Position numbers and translations under genes: made by a program
In this document: piece after piece, positions 7,534 to 14,980 of the stretch
Layout: every line of letters starts with the position of its first letter
How positions within the stretch are numbered: the first letter of the stretch is position 1
Notes under the pieces: model-generated
Seen by the model: only the letters and a program-made list of their open reading frames with translations
Told to the model about the DNA's origin: nothing
Databases searched by the model: none
Source of the DNA: Ophiura sarsii
Lineage: Eukaryota > Echinodermata > Ophiuroidea > Amphilepidida > Ophiuridae
Assembly (NCBI GenBank): GCA_035610835.1
Contig: CM069459.1
Coordinates: forward strand, 26,865,570-26,929,569
Direction: 5' to 3'
DNA length: 64,000 bases

Positions 7534-8970
7534 ATGGATGACGTTAACTTAGATGATTTTGTGAGAGGAGGTAGAGACGAAGATACAACAGGAGACACTC
7601 AAGAAACATCATTCGCAGATGAAATATATCAAACCGAAAGAAATAGTTTTGATGCCTTAGAACAAAGATTGGCAAACTTAAGAAGTAATGATGGTATGTC
7701 CGTAGACAACACACAAATTAATGCTATTAATGCTCTAAATATGCAAAAAAATAAAATAGCCGATGCTGCTTTTAATAGAGTATTTACTAGCCCTCCTCGC
7801 AATTATATAATAGCAACAAGCGATGCTCTTGTACCATCTGCGGAATTAAGGGTAGGAAGTGATGGTGCTATATATGCAAAATGGCAAGGTTTTGAGGTAG
7901 AACTAACTACAGTAAGAGATAAAAAAATATTTAAGTCAGCAAGTACTATAGAAAATGATTATGGACGACTTCTTCCCAGGGGGCAAGGTGGCACTAATTT
8001 TATGAGAAATGGACTACTTTTGAGTAATTACAGACAAAATCAAACTCCCAAGAATGTTTCGCCACCAGTAAGAGTCGCCGTAGATGAGGCATTATCCGGT
8101 TTACCTGAATCCGTTACTTCATCAAATTTACAACAAGTCATAGATTCCACTCAAGAAAACACAGATATTTTTCTAAAAACTTCAAATGATTACAACCCAC
8201 AAAATGAATCAACACAACAACAAAACAATTTTGATGCGCAATTAGTTCGTGATGTGGGACGATTTAACCAACAGTTAAAAACTGTTAAGGGGCAAATTGA
8301 AGCAGCGATGATTAAAATTAATGAATATGATGGGCAACGAGAGCAAGAAGTAGCTGATTCTATTGTTGATATAACTGAAGAACAAAAAGCCACAAGAAAA
8401 GAACGCATTGCAGAGTTAGATTCTAAAATCGAATTTCAAAAAAATATTATAACAGGCTTTGTACCGGAAATTAAAACTCAAATTGAAGCAATAAAACACA
8501 CATACGAAAAAATGCTAAGTAAAGAACTGGCGCTTGGTGATAAAATCCGCATACTATTTCGCGAACAGGGAGTCACAATTACGGTTATATTAACGGCAAT
8601 AGGCTTGGCTATTACCACATTAGTAGAATCCATAACATCGGCAGTAAAATCAGTAACACCAAATCCAAAACCTGACCCAAAACCCGATCCAAAACCCGAC
8701 CCAAAACCCGACCCAAAACCCGATCCTAAACCAACTCCAGGCTCTCGCGAATGGATCAAAGCACAACTGCAAAAGTTAGTAAATTTGCTTATAAAATTGG
8801 GAGATAAAGCATTGGCTGCACTGCCTGGCCTTATTGGGGCACTTATTAGCCTTTTGATGAAATCAGCGGCTTCTGTAGTTGGTGTGCTTGCAGAAAACTT
8901 GTGGGTGCTATTTATTGCCGTTGGGTACCTTTTGTATGAATTTGCTAGTAAACTTATATCCTCAAAGTAA
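7534..8970 (+). CDS. Large membrane-anchored structural candidate with a PDPKP linker, 478 residues
   Basis: Domains in order: an acidic disordered N-terminus; a mixed central region up to about residue 230; a coiled-coil-like part at about 233-322 with many E, K, Q and I residues; a hydrophobic segment at about 346-368 (GVTITVILTAIGLAITTLVE); a stiff repeat of about five DPKP units at about 377-400; and a long hydrophobic C-terminus (LPGLIGALISLLMKSAASVV and VLFIAVGYLLYEFASKLI). The linker between two membrane segments suggests a loop that spans a space or protrudes. Similar C-termini recur in virus-like elements of invertebrates, but no function is known. It is transcribed divergently from the capsid gene. 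A role in the virion membrane or membrane penetration is inference. Confidence 0.7.
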   Translation: MDDVNLDDFVRGGRDEDTTGDTQETSFADEIYQTERNSFDALEQRLANLRSNDGMSVDNTQINAINALNMQKNKIADAAFNRVFTSPPRNYIIATSDALVPSAELRVGSDGAIYAKWQGFEVELTTVRDKKIFKSASTIENDYGRLLPRGQGGTNFMRNGLLLSNYRQNQTPKNVSPPVRVAVDEALSGLPESVTSSNLQQVIDSTQENTDIFLKTSNDYNPQNESTQQQNNFDAQLVRDVGRFNQQLKTVKGQIEAAMIKINEYDGQREQEVADSIVDITEEQKATRKERIAELDSKIEFQKNIITGFVPEIKTQIEAIKHTYEKMLSKELALGDKIRILFREQGVTITVILTAIGLAITTLVESITSAVKSVTPNPKPDPKPDPKPDPKPDPKPDPKPTPGSREWIKAQLQKLVNLLIKLGDKALAALPGLIGALISLLMKSAASVVGVLAENLWVLFIAVGYLLYEFASKLISSK

Positions 8971-8975
8971 GCGAG

Positions 8976-10448
8976 TTATTTCAAATACCCCAAAGCTAAA
9001 GTTCCTATAATTATACCCCCTACAGTTAAGCCTATTTTAAGCTCTTCATGCGTTAATGTTGTTGGATCTTCTTCATGATCATCTGGAGCATCAAAATCAG
9101 AGCTATTAAGCAAATTATCTTCGGGAGCTGGGGGTAAGTCAAATTCTGAAGGAATGCCAGGCAAAGGAACTAACGTAGGGGTTACAGGTTGATCGCTCAA
9201 ATTGGGCCGTATTACTGGAGTTGCATCAAATTCAGTGGCTGAAACCGGTGGTATTTTTTTTATGCTGTTCACAGCGTCATTTACCCCAATATAAAAATCA
9301 CTTGTCGTTGCTGTTGTAAGCAAGTTGTTATATCCGTTTATTGTGCCTATGTAAAGATCCATGTCACTTGGTATCATGTACAAGTTTAGTCCAACAACAA
9401 AATCTAATTTGCTTCTTGCATGTTGAAGTATGTCTTGGTATTGATCTATTGACTCTTCAATGTTTTCTATGCCTTTGATTTTGGCATCTACATTTGTATA
9501 AAACTGAGATTGGGCTTCAAGCTCTCTCTTGCCGCTTATAATTGAGGTTTTTGTTTTTACTTGTGCCCCAACGATTGTGTATACATATGTTCTTATCGAT
9601 TCATTAATTCGCAAAATACCCTCTTTTGTGAACCCATTGCTTTTATCGAGTATAAACGATCCAATTGCATCAAGTTCTGAACCAACTTGCGGATTTACTG
9701 CCTTATGCCGCGAATCAATAACTGTGGGTTTAAAGTATTGCTCGATATATTCAATTTTATAAGTGTGTCGGTCATTCACTGCAAATTTGCCTGAAGGTGG
9801 AATATGAACTGTCCACTTGTTAGCTGGGTCGTAGTCACCTCCACGTTCTAGTATTTTTGTTTGTTCTCCTCTTAACCCATGTAAAGAATTGTATCGTACA
9901 GACCCAAGACCATAAGATAAATCAAGCCTTTGAGTAGATGGTATTCTATCATCCCAATTAAAATCTTTAACCATTTTTTCTAACACATCTCTTTTGATTG
10001 GATTGTCATAAGGGTCAAAATCATTCTCACTCGGCAGTGGACATCCTAAAACAATAAGAATGCGTCTAATTTGGTAATATGTATGAAATCTAAATATGCT
10101 TTTGACCATGGGGTCTTTATATTGTAAGTGTTCTTTTGACACACCGCATCCTGTAGTTGCACACCAAATTGCAAAATTTAATTGATTTTGCCAAAATTGC
10201 ATTGGGTTGTTAATCCAGTCGTTGTAAACAGCTTCATCCGTCACTTTGGGCAACTTGTACCGATTCCAGATGTTTTTAAACTTCACTAAAAAGCTGTTAT
10301 GCGGATTTACTTGAATGTGTTGATTTACTAAGCTAAATTGATGCGTTGGTTCATAAACACTACCAGAGCTATAAGATGCTTTAGAGTTTAATTTAAACAT
10401 TTTTGGAACACTAGGGTCGGTTTGACTCGTTGCATTATTTGTTGCCAT
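8976..10448 (-). CDS. Large tail-anchored structural candidate, 490 residues
   Basis: An intact frame convergent with the previous gene, with five bases between the stop codons. The N-terminal three quarters is soluble and mixed alpha/beta, with aromatic-rich stretches such as NDWINNPMQFWQNQLNFAIW and a possible coiled region near residues 315-350 (KIKGIENIEESIDQYQDILQ). Residues about 400-450 are proline- and acid-rich and probably disordered. Residues 466-488 form a single C-terminal membrane anchor (IGLTVGGIIIGTLALGYL). No enzymatic motif is visible. The tail anchor and position between capsid genes suggest a virion protein. The ATG at 10446-10448 follows a TATAAATATATAATATAAAA run. I cannot assign a family. 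Confidence 0.65.
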   Translation of the reverse strand: MATNNATSQTDPSVPKMFKLNSKASYSSGSVYEPTHQFSLVNQHIQVNPHNSFLVKFKNIWNRYKLPKVTDEAVYNDWINNPMQFWQNQLNFAIWCATTGCGVSKEHLQYKDPMVKSIFRFHTYYQIRRILIVLGCPLPSENDFDPYDNPIKRDVLEKMVKDFNWDDRIPSTQRLDLSYGLGSVRYNSLHGLRGEQTKILERGGDYDPANKWTVHIPPSGKFAVNDRHTYKIEYIEQYFKPTVIDSRHKAVNPQVGSELDAIGSFILDKSNGFTKEGILRINESIRTYVYTIVGAQVKTKTSIISGKRELEAQSQFYTNVDAKIKGIENIEESIDQYQDILQHARSKLDFVVGLNLYMIPSDMDLYIGTINGYNNLLTTATTSDFYIGVNDAVNSIKKIPPVSATEFDATPVIRPNLSDQPVTPTLVPLPGIPSEFDLPPAPEDNLLNSSDFDAPDDHEEDPTTLTHEELKIGLTVGGIIIGTLALGYLK

Positions 10449-10561
10449 TATTATAAATATATAATATAAAATATAAAAATTACAATAAATAACATCTGTA
10501 AAGGCACGTCTTTTAGATTAGCAGAATCAATTTTATATATTTATAATATATATTAATTATA
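10449..10561. promoter_or_regulatory. Bidirectional promoter region between 490-residue gene and minor capsid gene
   Basis: Two AT runs, 10450-10475 and 10536-10556, flank a short GC-richer centre and lie within about 25 bases of the two divergent start codons. The layout mirrors the region at 7445-7533. Confidence 0.55.
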
Positions 10562-11260
10562 ATGATTGTGAGAATTACTAACGCGAGTAAAGGCAAACCA
10601 TTTACTTTTGATGAACCCCTCTGCAACCAAAGTGGAGATATGAAAATTGCAATTAAAAGGATTACAGTGTGGTCTGGATGGTATAATATCTATGAAAAAA
10701 CAACGGTTAGATGGGGAAGAAATGAACAGGAATCACAGGAACTACCGATTGAGCCAGGGTTTTACAATTTTAATCATCTTACTAAAATTATTATGGATGG
10801 AATTGAAAACTTAAGTATAACAGTTAATCCTGAAAGTGGTCTCGTGGATATAACTTTACCTCCAAACATTAAACTTTGGTTGCCGGACCCAGTTAGATAT
10901 GCGTTAGGTATCGATGGATCTAGCTGGATTAATGAGGATTACGTAGGGGATCGTCCGGTAGAACTTGCACCTAAAAGAATACTTATATATTTAAAGCAAT
11001 TATCGACAACGGGTAATTACCATAATCTAAATCAAAATCTAAGAGGATCTCAACTGTTAGAAATCATTCCAATATCACCAGAGCCCTTTGGACAGCATTC
11101 TACATTTAGTTTTGATAATCCCGATTATATTTCACTGAACTCAGGGGATATAAATGAGCTTGATTTTGATTTTAAAGTAGAATGGGGAAACGGAGTGACA
11201 CACAAGCTAGACAATAATTTACTGCCAATCGATTTAAATCTTGAAATAAAAAGTATATAA
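10562..11260 (+). CDS. Probable minor capsid (penton-like) protein
   Basis: A 232-residue intact frame made almost entirely of beta-strand-like segments: MIVRITNASKGKPFTFDEPL, DMKIAIKRITVWSGWYNI, then PIEPGFYNFNHLTKIIMDGI, LSITVNPESGLVDITLPPNI and KLWLPDPVRYALGI. The combination of a FYNFNHL-type helix followed by an ALGI turn is the pattern I associate with single jelly-roll minor capsid proteins in Polinton-like gene clusters. The size fits a vertex protein. It is followed after 16 bases by the fiber-like gene on the same strand, which fits a penton and fiber pair. The fold is inferred. Confidence 0.65.
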   Translation: MIVRITNASKGKPFTFDEPLCNQSGDMKIAIKRITVWSGWYNIYEKTTVRWGRNEQESQELPIEPGFYNFNHLTKIIMDGIENLSITVNPESGLVDITLPPNIKLWLPDPVRYALGIDGSSWINEDYVGDRPVELAPKRILIYLKQLSTTGNYHNLNQNLRGSQLLEIIPISPEPFGQHSTFSFDNPDYISLNSGDINELDFDFKVEWGNGVTHKLDNNLLPIDLNLEIKSI

Positions 11261-11276
11261 TAATATATATATAACA

Positions 11277-12338
11277 ATGAGCATTTATGGACCCAACTAT
11301 ACAACCATGCAAACCTCCCTAACCTCCACATCGCAAGACATTGATATGGAACAGCACAAAATTATTAACTTGGGTGAACCAAGACAAAGACATCATGCCG
11401 CAACTGCTGCTTTTGTTTTAGACTTAACATCACGCCTTAATACAGAAAAATTAAGCAAAGCTGGTGATACAATGACAGGAAATCTTATAATGGACAACAA
11501 CGCAATCAAAGAGGTTGGAAACCCTGTAGACGAAACAGACGTTGTAAATAAGCAATACGTAAATAGTTTAGTACAACACGAACATGATACTAGACCATAC
11601 GTTTTAGCAAGATATCTTGTACTACCCAATGATGATGGTACTAAAGCATACGCCTCCGTTAGAGCGAGAAAAAATATCAATTTGGAAAGGGGACTTCTGG
11701 TTGAAATTAAACACGATAATGAAGGTAGCAATGAAACTTACATTAATAACCGTCCACAAACTATTACAACAACTTATGATATAAATTTGCTACCAAACCC
11801 CAGTAAAGACTTGGGTATTATGCAATTAAACTCTAAACTTCAGATTGAATTTATACCAAATTTATCAAGTCCGTGGACTCTATTCTTTTCAGCACGGCCT
11901 GGAGAATCACCACCAGTGGAAAATAATACTTCCATTTTAACATTTTATAACCCTACTACCCAGTCTGTTAAGTATCTAACAATGATGTGGACAGCAGATA
12001 GCTTTAAATATACAATTACTGATAATGTGTTAAGCAATGAAAATGCTATAATTCACATTGTAGACACCACAAAGCTTAATCATGTTACCATTCAATGTGT
12101 TGCAAATAAACTTTATGTGTGGATAAATGGTAAACAAATAAGACAACATAATTTAAACTTTAATTCTTTACATTATATCAGAATGGGAATGAAGGAATTA
12201 GGCATCGTGAGTCTCTACGACAGAAATCTCAACAAAGGGGAAATAGTTCAACATTTCGTAGATCATCACGTTGAAAATTTTACAGACGATGAAGTATTAA
12301 TTTTAAAAAATATATTCATTATAATATATCATGCCTAG
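11277..12338 (+). CDS. Fiber-like attachment protein: phage tail-fiber-type repeat plus lectin-like domain
   Basis: Residues 1-110 resemble bacteriophage-type fiber stalks: LSKAGDTMTGNLIMDNNAIK followed by EVGNPVDETDVVNKQYVN, preceded by MEQHKIINLGEPRQRHHAAT, which looks like an earlier copy of the same repeat. Residues 150-340 are strand-rich, with SPWTLFFSARPGE, VTIQCVANKLYVWINGKQIR and LGIVSLYDRNLNKGEIVQHF. This is the pattern of LamG/concanavalin-type jelly-rolls that bind glycans. I infer a trimeric stalk with a receptor-binding head at the virion vertex. A TATATATATA run at 11258-11272 precedes the ATG. The 3' end overlaps the next gene by eight bases, and the last ten codons read through that gene's AT-rich promoter, so the terminal residues may be incidental. 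Confidence 0.7.
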   Translation: MSIYGPNYTTMQTSLTSTSQDIDMEQHKIINLGEPRQRHHAATAAFVLDLTSRLNTEKLSKAGDTMTGNLIMDNNAIKEVGNPVDETDVVNKQYVNSLVQHEHDTRPYVLARYLVLPNDDGTKAYASVRARKNINLERGLLVEIKHDNEGSNETYINNRPQTITTTYDINLLPNPSKDLGIMQLNSKLQIEFIPNLSSPWTLFFSARPGESPPVENNTSILTFYNPTTQSVKYLTMMWTADSFKYTITDNVLSNENAIIHIVDTTKLNHVTIQCVANKLYVWINGKQIRQHNLNFNSLHYIRMGMKELGIVSLYDRNLNKGEIVQHFVDHHVENFTDDEVLILKNIFIIIYHA

Positions 12339-12783
12339 TAAAAAACCAACAGCCCCGCCATTGTACCCAAATTTAGAAGATGAGCTTGCACAGCAACAGC
12401 TTAATGATAATGGAATAACTTTTAGACTTAAACAAATTTCGGAAATAAGAAGTTTTCTCGAATCAGAAAATGAAACACGAAGTAGATTGAGACGCAGATA
12501 TAAATCAATATACAATAGTTTTTTCTATGCTAGCACCACATCTGGCGTTATTGCCGTTGGTGCAGGCACCGCTGGTATAACCGCGCTTGGCACTGGGATT
12601 GGAGCTCCCATCGCTTTGCCTTTAGGAATTGTATCTATCGGAATGGGTGCCGCATCTGTCGGAGCATCCGCAATTTGTAAAATCATACTTAAGAAAGTTG
12701 AAAAACATGAACGCATTAAGAATGTAGCCATGTCCAAGATGTCCAGCATTAATGGCCTAGTATCAAATGCCCTAAAAAAATAA
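12331..12783 (+). CDS. Small membrane protein with overlapping PTAP, PPxY and LYPxL late-domain motifs
   Basis: The 150-residue product begins with a short disordered leader holding PTAP (residues 6-9), PPLY (9-12) and LYPNL (11-15). In retroviruses and other budding viruses these motifs recruit TSG101, NEDD4-type ligases and ALIX. Residues about 38-57 are basic and charged. Residues 65-117 are a long glycine- and alanine-rich hydrophobic region (GVIAVGAGTAGITALGTGIG and onward), enough for two membrane passes. The C-terminus is basic. The start follows a TATAATATAT run. The frame ends at a seven-A tract. A second frame, open to 12994 without its own convincing start, continues with charged coiled-coil-like composition, so the native protein may have been longer. 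ESCRT recruitment is inferred from the motifs only. Confidence 0.7.
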   Translation: MPSKKPTAPPLYPNLEDELAQQQLNDNGITFRLKQISEIRSFLESENETRSRLRRRYKSIYNSFFYASTTSGVIAVGAGTAGITALGTGIGAPIALPLGIVSIGMGAASVGASAICKIILKKVEKHERIKNVAMSKMSSINGLVSNALKK

Positions 12784-12784
12784 T

Positions 12785-12994
12785 AAAATCAGCGATGAAG
12801 AATTCCAATTAATTCTGGCTGAGCGAGAAAATTATCGCAGTCATAAAAATCAGATACGCGAGAGAGTTCGTACAGAAGTCAAAGAAATAAATGATGAAGT
12901 TAGAGAGCAAATTCGTGCAGATGCCGAAAAAAAAGGGATGGAAATGGGCAAGAAAGAAGCTGTGAATACTCTTATGAAAATTGGAGCCCCTTAA
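12785..12994 (+). pseudogene. Charged coiled-coil frame without a start, probable former 3' end of the preceding gene
   Basis: This frame is open back to about 12776 and encodes about 70 residues with alternating E, R, K and Q and few hydrophobic residues, including ILAERENYRSHKNQIRERVR and EIRADAEKKG-like stretches ending near MKIGAP. It has no ATG at its beginning, and the preceding gene stops within it after a seven-A homopolymer at 12774-12780. A one-base difference in that run would connect the two frames. It could also reflect programmed slippage or an assembly error. Confidence 0.55.
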
Positions 12995-13269
12995 ACGTAA
13001 ATCCATCAACCCCTTCAACATATTCTAATAAACCCAGCTTGGCTCTAAGCATTATTTGTTGCTCGCCTGGTAGCGACTATCAAAATTAAATTTAAAAAAA
13101 AATAAAAAAATAATGAGTAAATCTGAGCATATAATAATATTATAAGCTCTACATCAGATAAATTTAAAGCATTTTGCGACGGAATTATAACCTGTTTTAT
13201 TGGTGCAATTTATAACAATTAGCATTTCTTATTTCGTTTTGCAAGTTGTTAAAGATTTGTGTTAACTAA
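12995..13269. other. Intergenic stretch between plus-strand and minus-strand blocks
   Basis: No reading frame of interest. It contains A-rich runs near 13090-13113 and possible polyadenylation-like AATAAA variants near 13025 and 13103. Both flanking transcription units end here, so it is probably a shared 3' region. Confidence 0.4.
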
Positions 13270-13587
13270 TTATTTATTAACATGCCATACAAGATCAAAG
13301 CCGAAATACTTATAGGCTTTATTTTTTTTGCTTTGAATTTCACCATTGGATCGAATGTAACAAGGAAATTCTCTATGGTTATCTTCTTCTAAACGCTTTT
13401 CTAGTGCTGAACATGCCCATACGTGAATTCCATCGGCAAGGATTATGATCGTTGATTCTCCCTTTTCTGTGTCAATGATCTTTTTCGATACCACTTTATA
13501 AATTTTGCCAATTACTAATTCTCTCCATTTCGTCGTTTCTGGGTATTGTGTTTTAAGAAGTTGGTCAAACGCTTCATCCGATAACAT
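13270..13587 (-). CDS. Small probable OB-fold, single-strand DNA-binding-like protein
   Basis: A 105-residue intact frame. The strand pattern VIGKIYKVVSKKIIDTEKGE, STIIILADGIHVWACSALE, then a helix-like ALEKRLEEDN and FPCYIRSNG, ending with KYFGFDLVWHV, is typical of a small beta-barrel that binds single-stranded nucleic acid. I recognise similar short proteins in replication gene sets of virus-like elements, but without a family name. It is unlike the capsid genes in lacking a clear TATATA run next to its ATG, which could mean earlier or separate expression. The function is inferred from the strand pattern. Confidence 0.55.
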   Translation of the reverse strand: MLSDEAFDQLLKTQYPETTKWRELVIGKIYKVVSKKIIDTEKGESTIIILADGIHVWACSALEKRLEEDNHREFPCYIRSNGEIQSKKNKAYKYFGFDLVWHVNK

Positions 13588-13680
13588 AGTTTATGTACTT
13601 TCGTTTGTATAAGTTGTTTCAGTTGTGTTAGTTGTGGTCATTGTTATACTAAGTAAATTTAAATCTTCAAATATTTTTTT

Positions 13681-14148
13681 TTAATTATCATCAACTATTA
13701 ATACCACTGCTTCAGTTTTTGGTATTTCTTCTGTTATTGTTATTTCTTCTTTAACTAGTGGTTTTGGTATTTCTGCCCCGTTTTGTATTTGAGTGTTATG
13801 ATTCCAACAATATAAATTCTTTGGTCTTCGGCCATTATTGCATTTCTTTGCTTTTGCGCTAACCCACTGGCACGATGGGTCGTTTTTAAGTTCAGGATAT
13901 TCACCTGTTGGATAATCAATTAGTGGCGTTGGTATAAGTTCTGCCATAAACTTGTTTGAAAACTTAATCCCCAAACTTGACTTCATTTTAAACTTTTCGG
14001 GACTTTTTTTATAATTTAGTTGTATCCAATTCTCTTTGTACTTTACGAACAAGTCATTATCCTCAAACTTGAAGTCTAGATTAATGTTTGTATTCTCTGG
14101 TATCCCATAAAACTTTTTAAAGTTTACTAGTGCTGTTTGCAAATCCAT
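13681..14148 (-). CDS. Uncharacterised protein with a C-x9-C-x10-C-x2-H zinc-binding motif
   Basis: The open frame reaches an ATG at 14202, but I choose the ATG at 14146-14148 because a TATATAT run abuts it, giving 155 residues. The N-terminal 75 residues share a pattern with the next upstream gene (LFVKYKENWIQLNYKK, then KSSLGIKFSNKFMAELI). Residues 93-117 carry CQWVSAKAKK, CNNGRRPKNLY and CWNH, a C-x9-C-x10-C-x2-H spacing. That equals the spacing of WRC-type zinc motifs and resembles short zinc-binding motifs common in large DNA viruses. The C-terminus is acidic and disordered. Nucleic-acid binding is likely but unproven. Confidence 0.6.
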   Translation of the reverse strand: MDLQTALVNFKKFYGIPENTNINLDFKFEDNDLFVKYKENWIQLNYKKSPEKFKMKSSLGIKFSNKFMAELIPTPLIDYPTGEYPELKNDPSCQWVSAKAKKCNNGRRPKNLYCWNHNTQIQNGAEIPKPLVKEEITITEEIPKTEAVVLIVDDN

Positions 14149-14235
14149 ATATATTTGAGGATTTTTAATTTTTTTAAATAAATTAATTAATACAAAAATC
14201 ATACAAAAAGATTCTCCTCGTTGTATTTGTAGTAG

Positions 14236-14595
14236 TTAGGCAAGTGGGGGTTCTGGATTTTTTTCGTTTAAAATTTCATTTTCTATTGATTCCTTGTTAT
14301 ATACCATATTTTTAAAAGGCCCATCACTAATTGGTTTTGATTTTTCTTTTTTCTTTTTTGGTTTAATTTTTATCTTTTCAGGCTCTAATTTTAAAGCGCG
14401 TAATAATTCAACCCCAAATTTCTTTTTCAATTTTAACACAGACTTTGTATAAAATGAACTTATTCCGCCTCTTATATATGATACCGCCCAGTCCTTCGAT
14501 TTATATACTACATACAAAATACCATTTTCTTCCTTAAACGGTAATACAATTGGTGTTGTAATATTATGAAAAGTATTGAAGTCATCTAGTAACAT
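14236..14595 (-). CDS. Uncharacterised paralogue of the neighbouring zinc-motif protein, 119 residues
   Basis: An ATG at 14593-14595 follows a TATATA run at about 14603-14612, so I prefer it to the in-frame ATG at 14631. The core ILYVVYKSKDWAVSYIRGG followed by KSVLKLKKKFGVELLRAL aligns by eye with the downstream gene's LFVKYKENWIQL and KSSLGIKFSNKFMAEL, with similar spacing, so the two are probably tandem duplicates. This copy has a lysine-rich tail (KIKIKPKKKKEKSKPI) in place of the cysteine motif and ends in NPEPPLA. A lysine tail suggests DNA or RNA binding, or nuclear localisation. No named family is recognised. Confidence 0.55.
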   Translation of the reverse strand: MLLDDFNTFHNITTPIVLPFKEENGILYVVYKSKDWAVSYIRGGISSFYTKSVLKLKKKFGVELLRALKLEPEKIKIKPKKKKEKSKPISDGPFKNMVYNKESIENEILNEKNPEPPLA

Positions 14596-14696
14596 TTTGT
14601 TTCTATATACAAGGTAAATAAAAAAGTTCAAATTAAATTTATTTACCTATTTAATATTTATTTACATAAAATGTAATAAATTTAGTTTTAAATCCC

Positions 14697-14888
14697 TTAA
14701 CCAATTTTAAAACTACAAAAATCATACCAAAAAAGAAATCTCAAAATTTCCTTTGTTGTATTTGCAGTAGTTAGTTCTGGATCATTTACCTTATATACCA
14801 CGGCACCAGTAATTACTACCAATACCCTCGCTTTGCTCTCTCTCAGCTTGGATTTATAGTTATAAATTACTGGGTACCTGGTATACAA
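14697..14888 (-). pseudogene. Fragment duplicated from the 3' end and spacer of the preceding paralogue
   Basis: The sequence at about 14710-14790 resembles 14180-14250, the end of the 119-residue gene and the spacer leading to the next gene: both contain GTTGTATTTG-AGTAGTTAG and an ACAAAAATCATAC-like stretch. The short frame here is therefore a relic of a duplication and not an independent gene. Part of it forms the left arm of the palindrome at 14775-14980. Confidence 0.5.
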
Positions 14889-14980
14889 GAAGAAGAAAAA
14901 AATCCAAGCTGAGAGAGAGCAAAGCGAGGGTATTGGTAGTAATTACTGGTGCCGTGGTATATAAGGTAAATGGTCCAGAA
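14775..14980. repeat. Palindrome with 80-bp arms near the right end of the virus-like element
   Basis: The left arm 14775-14854 and right arm 14901-14980 are reverse complements with one mismatch by eye (GATC versus GGTC context) and enclose a 46-bp loop. The arms contain CTTATATACCACGGCACCAG and a CTCTCTCTCAGCTTGGATT-like end. The right flank continues with CCCTCACTTACCTAACTACT, the complement of the gene end near 14225-14250. The strong identity implies a recent origin or active correction. It may mark the element terminus. Confidence 0.8.
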
